Assembly (NCBI GenBank): GCA_945867185.1
Contig: CAMBHM010000017.1
Span: 1-13,313 of the forward strand
Origin: Legionella genomosp. 1
Lineage (GTDB): Bacteria; Pseudomonadota; Gammaproteobacteria; Legionellales; Legionellaceae
Length of the DNA: 13,313 nucleotides
Direction: 5' to 3'
The notes below the pieces were generated by a model, which saw nothing but the letters and a program-made list of their open reading frames with translations, was not told where the DNA came from and did not search any database. The position numbers and the translations under genes are program-made. This document shows, in pieces, positions 6,720 to 13,313 of this stretch. Numbering within the stretch: the stretch's first letter is position 1; the number at the start of each line of letters is the position of its first letter.

Positions 6720-9038
6720 TTAAAAGCTAGATGATAACGTGAATTGGAAGAATTGATCTTTGTCTGTTGGTTGTTTATTCAATGCCTTGGCCAAACTGAA
6801 GGCCAGGGGACCGAACGGAGAGCGCCACTCGACAGATACCCCTGTGGCATAGCGGATAGGGCCGGCATCACTACCACTGAGGGAGATCGGAACCCCTTCT
6901 GAGAACACGTTACCAGCATCCACAAACAGGGATGTCCGAACGTTTTCTCGGCTAAGTGGATAAGGTAAAATAAGCGCAGTACTACCATTCACCAATAAGT
7001 TCGCACCCAACGAATTGCCATTGCTGTCTTGGGGACCGAGCGAGTAACTATCATACCCACGAACCTGACCAGGCTGCGCAATACCCCCCGCAAAATAGTT
7101 TTCATAAAACGGCAGGCCCTCTGTTTTAAAGGTATTTCCATACCCCACGTTGCCAAGCACACTGAAAATAAACCCTTTTACCAAAGGATAATATAATCGC
7201 GTTTGATAGCCTGTTTTATAATAAGTAAATGATCCTGATGTGGCGGGTAATGCCACCAACACATTCGCTTGTTGATTGATGCCACGATTGGGATAAGGCA
7301 TTTGATCATAACTATTCCGATTCCAACCCGCCGTCAAACGTGCTTGATTAAAATCACGCCCATAAAGATTCACAAAATTCTGAATCTGTTGCACAGCACC
7401 AATAGATTGCACCCGTAATCCCTGGTATCCATATCCAAATTGTACGCTGCTGTTTTCAGACAGTAAGACATTATAGGTCACATCTCCACCAAATCTATTG
7501 GAGCTGTACATGCTCACATCCAGCCCTTTTGGAGCGACTCTCATGAAATACAAATTAAACCCACGGCCAACACCTGTATTGGTGTAGAATGGATTGTAAT
7601 AATTAAACGAATAATCTTGTCCCCACGCGCTTGCATTAAACGCAAGCCCCATGGTTCGCCCTGAGCCCATAAAGTTGTGCTGATTGAATGCCGCATTAAA
7701 CTGCAATTTTGTGGTACCGTAACCCAATGACGCACTGGCTTCTGCCGAGGGCGCTTCTTCCACCTGAACGTCTAAATCCACCTGGTTGTTAGCCCCCGCA
7801 ACCGGCGTGGTTTTCACATCAATATTTTTCAAATAGGTCAGCATCCGTAACTGGCGTTCAGACTCTTTGATATTGTGCAACGACAACAATCCCCCTTCAT
7901 CTTGGCGAATCACATTGCGCAACACATAATCGCCCGTTTTGGTATTACCATGAAAATTAATCCGGCGCACATACACATGTCGGCCTGGATCAACGATAAA
8001 CGTAATGAACACGGTTTTGTTAACTTCATCAATACGCGGCTCCGCATTGATAGCAGGAAACCCAAATCCCACATCTCCTAGAGCCAATCCAATCGCAGAA
8101 ATACTCTCCGTCACTTTCTTTCTAGAAAAAACATCCCCTTGTTTGACTTGGATCTGAGCGTTTATTTTGTCTGTCGGCAGTACCGTTTTTCCAACCACTG
8201 TATAACCTGAGAATCGGTACTGAGGGCCTTCCTCGATATGAATATTGATAAAGACATCTTTCTTATCAGGGGCTAACAACACTTGAGAAGACACGATGTT
8301 GAATTTTAAATAACCTCTATCGAGATAATAGGATCGCAATGCTTCCAAAGAAGCATCCATCGCTGCCTTGGAATACTGATCTTTCTTAGTGAAATACGTA
8401 AAAATGCCACTCGGCGCCAAGGTCAACTCAGGCAATAACTCATTGTCTGAAAAATCATGATTCCCAATGATCTGAATGTCTTTGATCCGCGAAACACGAC
8501 CTTCAGATATTGTCACACTCACTGCCACTCGGTTCTCTGTTAAAGAGGAAGTCTTGCTTTCAATACGTGCATTATAATTGCCACGAGCATTATACGCTTG
8601 CTTCAACTCTTTCTCTAAACGCTCAAGGGAGGCCCGTTGAAACACTCGCCCTTTGACCAGATCGAGCTCTTTCATAATCTCTTTCATTTTGTCACTGGGG
8701 ATTTCTTTATTGCCCACAACAGACACCGAGCCAATGGTCGCACGTTCAACCACTTGCACAATCAAAGTGTTGCCTTCTCGCTCTAACACCACCGATTGAA
8801 AAAACCCAGTATCATATAATGAACGAATGATTTTAGGAGTGTCAGTGGGCCCAATCTCTTCCCCAACCTGCACGGGCAAATAGTTCAAGACTGTCCCGAG
8901 GCTTACTCGTGTCAATCCTGTCACTTTGATGTCCCGCACCACAAAGTCACTCGCAGCACGAAGATGCGTAGACCAAACCAAGGCCGACGAACAACACGCG
9001 ATGAGCACAACTCGCCTACTGCGACTGATTTTTTTCAT
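6720..9038 (-). CDS. bamA: Outer membrane protein assembly factor BamA
   Basis: 772 residues, normal for BamA (Omp85 family), the central channel of the BAM complex that folds beta-barrel proteins into the outer membrane. A signal peptide (basic MKKISRSRR, hydrophobic core, cleavage near Ala28/Ala29) is followed by five POTRA domains (roughly 32-99, 100-178, 181-270, 273-351 and 354-428) and a 16-strand barrel from about 430. The loop-6 motif is VRGY (659-662), an accepted form of VRGF whose Arg is conserved. The C-terminus FQFTLSSSF ends in the aromatic residue expected of a beta-signal. ATG 9038 is preceded by AAGGTG about 11 nt upstream. It starts 32 nt after rseP and is the last gene of the operon here; skp and lpxD do not follow it. 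Confidence 0.97.
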   Translation of the reverse strand: MKKISRSRRVVLIACCSSALVWSTHLRAASDFVVRDIKVTGLTRVSLGTVLNYLPVQVGEEIGPTDTPKIIRSLYDTGFFQSVVLEREGNTLIVQVVERATIGSVSVVGNKEIPSDKMKEIMKELDLVKGRVFQRASLERLEKELKQAYNARGNYNARIESKTSSLTENRVAVSVTISEGRVSRIKDIQIIGNHDFSDNELLPELTLAPSGIFTYFTKKDQYSKAAMDASLEALRSYYLDRGYLKFNIVSSQVLLAPDKKDVFINIHIEEGPQYRFSGYTVVGKTVLPTDKINAQIQVKQGDVFSRKKVTESISAIGLALGDVGFGFPAINAEPRIDEVNKTVFITFIVDPGRHVYVRRINFHGNTKTGDYVLRNVIRQDEGGLLSLHNIKESERQLRMLTYLKNIDVKTTPVAGANNQVDLDVQVEEAPSAEASASLGYGTTKLQFNAAFNQHNFMGSGRTMGLAFNASAWGQDYSFNYYNPFYTNTGVGRGFNLYFMRVAPKGLDVSMYSSNRFGGDVTYNVLLSENSSVQFGYGYQGLRVQSIGAVQQIQNFVNLYGRDFNQARLTAGWNRNSYDQMPYPNRGINQQANVLVALPATSGSFTYYKTGYQTRLYYPLVKGFIFSVLGNVGYGNTFKTEGLPFYENYFAGGIAQPGQVRGYDSYSLGPQDSNGNSLGANLLVNGSTALILPYPLSRENVRTSLFVDAGNVFSEGVPISLSGSDAGPIRYATGVSVEWRSPFGPLAFSLAKALNKQPTDKDQFFQFTLSSSF

Positions 9039-9070
9039 GATGATAGTTACACCTTAATTCTGGCACGATT

Positions 9071-10420
9071 TTAGGCCAATCTTGCAAGATCATTACAGAA
9101 AGCAACGATCATCAAAGCAATGAGTAACATAAATCCCAAATAAGTACCGGTTGTTTTCAGTACCGCCGACAACGGCCGACGGCCTACAAATTCTGCGAGA
9201 TAATACAACAAATAGCCGCCATCTAACATCGGAATAGGCAACATATTCAATACACCCAAACTGATACTAACGAGTGCTAAAAAAGTCAAGTAATGCGTAA
9301 GCCCCTGACGAGCAGACTCACCAGCCCCTTCTGCAATCCCCACAGGCCCACTGAGCGTCCTTAAAGATAGTTTTCCAGAACACAACCGCCCAATAAATGC
9401 AAAGGTTGCGCCCGTCAAATCCACGGTTTCCCTGAAAGCAAGTTGCATCGCACGCCAAGGCGTCTCACGCTGCCATCGCCACCAGTGAGTGGGCCAATCC
9501 ATCGGCTGTGACCGTACCCCTAATACACCCACGTGTTGTCCCGTATGCGTATCACGCGCTATCCGTACTATTACGGTTTTACTGATACCCTGCCTCATAA
9601 CGGACAATGTCATGGTTTCATCCGGATGTTCCCTCACTAAGGCTACCAACTGCATCCAATCTTTTAATGGCCGACCATTGACCACCGTTATCAAATCCCC
9701 TGTCCGCAACCCTGCAAGAGCCGCTGGTGAATCTGGCAGCACGTCCCCCACCACCGCAGGAATCTTCGGCACAAATGGCACAATCCCAAAACTACCCAAC
9801 AAATCTGGCTTTTTAGGATTCAATGTCCAATGCGCCAACGACAACTGTACTGTTTTGTCTTTACCCCCACCAAACGGCTGAACCCTCATCGACAGGGTTC
9901 CCGTCGACCCCAAGCGGTTCATCAACACAAATTGCACCTCTCTCCAACTGCCAACGGGTTTATCGTCTAAAGCCAACATTTCTTGTTTGGCGGTCAACCC
10001 TGCGTTATCGGCAATACTTCCAGGTATCACTGTATCAATCAACGGCGCTAATGTCTGAATGCCAATCACCAACACCAACCACAAAGCAAAAAAGGCAAAC
10101 AAAAAATTAAAAAGCGGCCCGGCCAGCACTATAGCAACACGCTTCAGTAGGGGCTGACGATTAAACGCAAGATGGCGCTCATGAGCAGGCACTTCTGCTA
10201 CTGTTTCGTCTAGCATGCTGACATACCCACCGAGTGGAATGGCTGAAAATGCATACTCTGTACCCCGTCGATCTCGTTTTGAAAACAGTACTTTTCCAAA
10301 TCCAAAGGAAAACCGAAGCACTTTTACCCCACACCATCTGGCTACGATAAAATGTCCAAATTCGTGCACGATGACCAACAGCAACAACGCCAACATAAAA
10401 TAAAATAATGTCTCAAACAT
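9071..10420 (-). CDS. rseP: Site-2 zinc metalloprotease RseP
   Basis: 449 residues of an inner-membrane intramembrane protease. In E. coli, RseP cuts the anti-sigma factor RseA after DegS and clears signal-peptide remnants. The zinc site HEFGH (His19, Glu20, His23) sits in the first membrane helix, and LNMLPIPMLDGG (390-401, with Asp400 as third ligand) sits near the C-terminus. Two PDZ domains lie between them (about 119-187 and 217-287); the second has the clear core AGLRTGDLITVVNG. The start is taken as ATG 10420, 5 nt after the cdsA stop, because it places the hydrophobic helix and HEFGH at the usual distance from the N-terminus. A TTG at 10444 would add eight residues and overlap cdsA. 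It is followed by bamA. Confidence 0.96.
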   Translation of the reverse strand: MFETLFYFMLALLLLVIVHEFGHFIVARWCGVKVLRFSFGFGKVLFSKRDRRGTEYAFSAIPLGGYVSMLDETVAEVPAHERHLAFNRQPLLKRVAIVLAGPLFNFLFAFFALWLVLVIGIQTLAPLIDTVIPGSIADNAGLTAKQEMLALDDKPVGSWREVQFVLMNRLGSTGTLSMRVQPFGGGKDKTVQLSLAHWTLNPKKPDLLGSFGIVPFVPKIPAVVGDVLPDSPAALAGLRTGDLITVVNGRPLKDWMQLVALVREHPDETMTLSVMRQGISKTVIVRIARDTHTGQHVGVLGVRSQPMDWPTHWWRWQRETPWRAMQLAFRETVDLTGATFAFIGRLCSGKLSLRTLSGPVGIAEGAGESARQGLTHYLTFLALVSISLGVLNMLPIPMLDGGYLLYYLAEFVGRRPLSAVLKTTGTYLGFMLLIALMIVAFCNDLARLA

Positions 10421-10425
10421 GATGT

Positions 10426-11220
10426 TTACACACGCCCCAAGCAAAGAAGTCCAACATAAAAAAAGGGCAACGCTGCCAATAAACTATCGACTCGATCCAA
10501 AAGGCCTCCATGCCCAGGAAAGAGTTGCCCCGTGTCTTTCAACTGACTCCGACGCTTCAACATACTAATAAATAAGTCACCCAACATAGCAATCAATGAG
10601 GTGCCGGCAGCAAGAAGCATCCAATACATCCAAGAGGCTGGGTGAACATAAAGCCCCCCTATCCAAGCCACCCCTTCTGCCAATAAAAATCCAGCACAGG
10701 CCCCCTCCAGCGTTTTTCCAGGACTCACGCGTGGAATCAATTTATGACGACCAAACCTTTTTCCAGCCAAATAAGCACCGATATCTGTTGCCCAAACCAA
10801 ACAAAGCACATAAACAATCCAATTGGGGCCGTCCTCCGTAATGTATAGAGCCCAACAGGTACTAACCAACACTGGCAATAAAATAAAGCAAGAGCCTGCT
10901 ACCACCCATCGCCTGCCCCAGACTGGTTGTGAAGCAGGAAATGTCAACACTGCAACCAAGATGGTGAGCCACAACATAAGATCCAATATCAATGCATAAG
11001 AAAACCAATCACTCAAAAGGCCTACACTCAGCAACACAAGTCCTATAAACCCTATCTTATTTCTCAATAACCCAATAGGAATAAGCGCAGACCATTCCCA
11101 GGCCCCCAATAAGACCAACAACGCCAGCAACACACCACCCATCCAAATCGGGGCCTTATAAATAACCAACAAGACCAATGGGACTAAGACCAAGGCCGTG
11201 AGAAGCCGTTGTTTAAACAT
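10426..11220 (-). CDS. cdsA: Phosphatidate cytidylyltransferase CdsA
   Basis: 264 residues of a multi-span inner-membrane enzyme that makes CDP-diacylglycerol from phosphatidic acid and CTP, the branch point of phospholipid synthesis. The family signature is complete at 219-245 (SMLKRR, then [12 protein letters not shown], then LDRVD). Upstream conserved pieces are [16 protein letters not shown] (145-160) and SPGKTLEG (166-173). Hydrophobic helices fill the N-terminal half. The ATG overlaps the uppS stop by 8 nt, so translation is probably coupled. Length is a little short compared with E. coli (285) but usual for the family. Confidence 0.96.
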   Translation of the reverse strand: MFKQRLLTALVLVPLVLLVIYKAPIWMGGVLLALLVLLGAWEWSALIPIGLLRNKIGFIGLVLLSVGLLSDWFSYALILDLMLWLTILVAVLTFPASQPVWGRRWVVAGSCFILLPVLVSTCWALYITEDGPNWIVYVLCLVWATDIGAYLAGKRFGRHKLIPRVSPGKTLEGACAGFLLAEGVAWIGGLYVHPASWMYWMLLAAGTSLIAMLGDLFISMLKRRSQLKDTGQLFPGHGGLLDRVDSLLAALPFFYVGLLCLGRV

Positions 11221-11947
11221 GATCTGTCTCTTTTACAACCCCCCCAATTTGCCCATAACGACGATGTCGTGAAGCAAAACAGGCCAATGCCTTCTCAAAC
11301 TCAAGCGCTGAAAAACTCGGCCAGTATTCTTCAGAAAAATAAAGCTCGGTATAAGCCAATTGCCAAAGAAAAAAATTACTAATCCGTTGCTCACCGCTCG
11401 TTCGAATGAACAGATCAGGGTTAGGCAGACCGTGTGTATCGAGCAATTGTGAAAAAACATCTTCATTGATTGCATCAATCGACAACACACCCGTTTGAAC
11501 TTGCTGTGCGAGTGCTTTTGCAGCTTGCAGGATATCCCATTTCCCCCCATAATTCAGCGCAAAATTAAGGGTCAGTTGATGATTGTCTGCAGTCAAAGCT
11601 TCTGCATCATGCATCTCCGTGCGCAAAGCCTTTGATAAGACGCTCCTGTCACCCGTAAACCGCACCGACACGCCTTGTTGATGTAACACAGTGATTTCTT
11701 GTTTTAATGCGCTCAGAAACAATTGCATGAGAAAATCCACTTCAGCAGCGGGTCTTGCCCAATTTTCACTGCTAAACGCAAACAAACTCAAAACGGCAAT
11801 TTTTTTATGTAAACAACATTGAATCACAGTCCTCACAGCCTCAACACCAGCACGATGCCCTTCAATGCGATTGAGATCCCGATGCTCAGCCCAGCGCCCG
11901 TTGCCATCCATCACAATCGCCACGTGTTGCGGTAGTTTTTGATTCAA
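11213..11947 (-). CDS. uppS: Undecaprenyl diphosphate synthase (cis-prenyltransferase)
   Basis: 244 residues. The cytosolic enzyme condenses eight isopentenyl units onto farnesyl diphosphate to make the C55 carrier lipid precursor used for peptidoglycan and O-antigen. Diagnostic motifs are [12 protein letters not shown] (9-20, Asp14 catalytic), GHRAG (30-34), [11 protein letters not shown] (53-63), [15 protein letters not shown] (182-196, with the diphosphate-binding arginines), and Glu201 in AYTELYF. The start is TTG 11947: the in-frame TAG upstream leaves no ATG, and a purine-rich GGAAGAAG precedes it. It is the first gene of the envelope operon, and its 3' end overlaps cdsA. No frr or dxr is upstream; instead gpmI diverges from it. 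Confidence 0.96.
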   Translation of the reverse strand: MNQKLPQHVAIVMDGNGRWAEHRDLNRIEGHRAGVEAVRTVIQCCLHKKIAVLSLFAFSSENWARPAAEVDFLMQLFLSALKQEITVLHQQGVSVRFTGDRSVLSKALRTEMHDAEALTADNHQLTLNFALNYGGKWDILQAAKALAQQVQTGVLSIDAINEDVFSQLLDTHGLPNPDLFIRTSGEQRISNFFLWQLAYTELYFSEEYWPSFSALEFEKALACFASRHRRYGQIGGVVKETDHV

Positions 11948-12015
11948 CCTACTTCTTCCATCAACAAAAATGTCCTATAGTCTAACCTCTTTATGACAAA
12001 AGATTAAGAGAAAAT
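11948..12015. promoter_or_regulatory. Divergent promoter region between uppS and gpmI
   Basis: This 68-bp gap must drive both genes unless the promoters lie inside coding sequence. Towards uppS, TTGTCA (minus strand, 11999-11994) is a 5-of-6 match to a -35, but the best -10 candidate, TATAGG (11979-11974), is only 14 bp away. Towards gpmI, TATAGT (11976-11981) could be a -10, but it lacks a good -35. The same TATA core may serve both directions. TAAGAG (12005-12010), 5 nt before the gpmI ATG, is its likely ribosome binding site. Confidence 0.4.
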
Positions 12016-13313
12016 ATGACCCCCCATGCTCCCCTCGTCCTCGTGATTCTAGATGGCTTTGGTTATCGCGAAGAAAAACAACACAATGCCATTGCAACTG
12101 CGCACACGCCACACTGGGACCACTGGTGGAAAACAGCCCCCCATATGCTCCTTCAAGCCTCAGGGGAAGCCGTTGGATTGCCCGCCGGACAAATGGGGAA
12201 CTCAGAAGTAGGCCACATGCACATTGGAGCAGGCCGAGTAGTGTTGCAAGATTTTACTCGTATCAATGCAGCCATCGAAAACAGGGGCTTCGAAGCCAAT
12301 CCATTGTTTATAAAAACAATCGAGGATCTTAAGCGCTCTCGCCGTACGCTACATGTATTGGGTCTTTTGTCTAAAGGTGGTGTACACAGCCACGAACAAC
12401 ATCTTTTTTCCTTCTTGGCTCTATGCAAAGAGCAGGCCTTCTCAAACGTGTGCCTGCATCTATTTTTAGACGGGCGAGATACGGCTCCTCAAAGTGCTTT
12501 GTCCAGCCTTCAAGCTCTAAACGATATCCTCAAGCGTTATCCTGTGGCCACTATCTGTTCGCTCACTGGACGTTATTATGCCATGGATAGAGATCAACGG
12601 TGGCCTCGTACCGAATCGGTGTATCGTCTCCTCACTGAACCAGACAACGCGGTGCACTTCGAAACAGCCATCGATGCCGTAGAGTCTTATTATACGCAAC
12701 ACATCACGGATGAGTTTATTCCCCCGACCCGTATCGGCAAAGGCGTCCTCATTCAAGAAGGGGATGCTGTCTTCTTTTTCAATTTTCGCTCTGATCGGTC
12801 AAGACAGCTCACCGACTCATTGATTTCAGAGCATTTTCTTGGGTTTCATCGCCCTAACAAACCCACTTTATCGCATTGTATCACCATGACGTCTTATGGC
12901 GATCAGCTCCATACCGACATCGCCTTCCCCCCGCTCACACTCACCCATACCTTGGGCGAAATAATAGCTCGTCATGGACTAACGCAGCTTCGTATCGGAG
13001 AAACTGAAAAATACGCACACATCACCTTCTTTCTGAATGGCGGACAAGAACCTCCTTTTCAGAACGAGCATCGTATCCTCATCCCATCCCCCAAAGTCGC
13101 AACCTATGATCTCGCCCCTGAAATGAGCGCTGTCGAACTAACCGTGGCCCTGGTGGAAGCCATTCGATCCAACCAATACGACCTCATCATTTGTAATTAC
13201 GCCAATGCAGACATGGTCGGGCACACGGGGCACTTTGATGCAACGATCCGAGCCATTGAGTGCCTGGATAACGCCCTGTATGACGTTGCAGAGGCGCTTC
13301 GCCCTTTTCAGGG
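12016..13313 (+). CDS. gpmI: 2,3-bisphosphoglycerate-independent phosphoglycerate mutase (3' end outside window)
   Basis: The first 432 of roughly 515 codons are present and open to the window edge. The enzyme interconverts 3- and 2-phosphoglycerate in glycolysis and gluconeogenesis, using a phosphoserine intermediate and manganese. The N-terminal metal residue is in VILDGFG (Asp13), and the catalytic serine is Ser63 in MGNSEVGH. Substrate-binding blocks GGVHSHEQH, DGRDT and GRYYAMDRDQRW follow. Late metal-binding blocks are NFRSDR, ETEKYAH and NYANADMVGHTG. All key positions appear intact. ATG 12016 is chosen from the ribosome site upstream and the immediate match to the family N-terminus. 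It diverges from uppS, which is not the arrangement in E. coli. Confidence 0.96.
   Translation, partial: MTPHAPLVLVILDGFGYREEKQHNAIATAHTPHWDHWWKTAPHMLLQASGEAVGLPAGQMGNSEVGHMHIGAGRVVLQDFTRINAAIENRGFEANPLFIKTIEDLKRSRRTLHVLGLLSKGGVHSHEQHLFSFLALCKEQAFSNVCLHLFLDGRDTAPQSALSSLQALNDILKRYPVATICSLTGRYYAMDRDQRWPRTESVYRLLTEPDNAVHFETAIDAVESYYTQHITDEFIPPTRIGKGVLIQEGDAVFFFNFRSDRSRQLTDSLISEHFLGFHRPNKPTLSHCITMTSYGDQLHTDIAFPPLTLTHTLGEIIARHGLTQLRIGETEKYAHITFFLNGGQEPPFQNEHRILIPSPKVATYDLAPEMSAVELTVALVEAIRSNQYDLIICNYANADMVGHTGHFDATIRAIECLDNALYDVAEALRPFQ

Noticed and set aside
9489..10403. Open frames on the plus strand across rseP
   Set aside because: They are antisense to a fully supported rseP and read as low-complexity sequence without any family motif.
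10421..10444. Eight-residue N-terminal extension of RseP from a TTG
   Set aside because: The extension precedes the normal membrane helix and overlaps cdsA; ATG 10420 gives the family-typical N-terminus.
12153..12756. Minus-strand open frames inside gpmI
   Set aside because: gpmI motifs are continuous on the plus strand through this stretch.
1..13313. CRISPR array or complete insertion sequence
   Set aside because: No regularly spaced repeats, and no transposase or terminal inverted repeat pair seen.

Overview
The window looks like chromosomal DNA of a gammaproteobacterium of moderate GC, plausibly from the Legionellales/Coxiellales group. This is inferred from the conserved uppS-cdsA-rseP-bamA envelope block, the style of a GC-rich palindromic repeat, and a pair of large genus-restricted-looking proteins. 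The sequence does not allow a species name.

Left part (1-1686): the last codons of a GIY-YIG-type nuclease ORF run in from the left edge. They are followed by a perfect GC-rich hairpin of the REP/intergenic-palindrome kind. A convergent 376-residue archaeal-type AAA+ ATPase follows, with Walker A, Walker B and a likely winged-helix C-terminus; it starts at TTG. Its promoter overlaps a perfect palindrome whose right half belongs to a 15-bp tandem duplication. The rest, up to 1686, is a non-coding leader with a possible extended -10 promoter and small hairpins.

Middle part (1687-6691): two large co-directional genes 13 nt apart. The first encodes an unrecognised 750-residue helical protein with two membrane helices near residues 539-595, then a proline-rich linker. 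The second encodes a ~912-residue protein that looks like a strongly diverged phosphoenolpyruvate carboxylase (PEPC). Its landmarks are colinear with PEPC along the chain, and both metal ligands and several arginines appear kept. The AHPTE, GGDRDGNP, YSDSxKD and FHGRGG signatures are rewritten and the C-terminal NTG end is missing. This pair is the most novel item here.

Right part (6720-11947, minus strand): a compact envelope operon transcribed uppS -> cdsA -> rseP -> bamA. UppS makes the undecaprenyl carrier lipid precursor, CdsA makes CDP-diacylglycerol, RseP is the site-2 protease of the envelope stress pathway, and BamA inserts outer-membrane beta-barrels. The skp-lpxD-fabZ-lpxA genes that commonly follow bamA are absent, and bamA meets the PEPC-like gene tail to tail with 28 nt between them. 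No dxr lies in the block.

Right edge (12016-13313): gpmI, the cofactor-independent phosphoglycerate mutase, diverges from uppS across a 68-bp gap and runs off the window.
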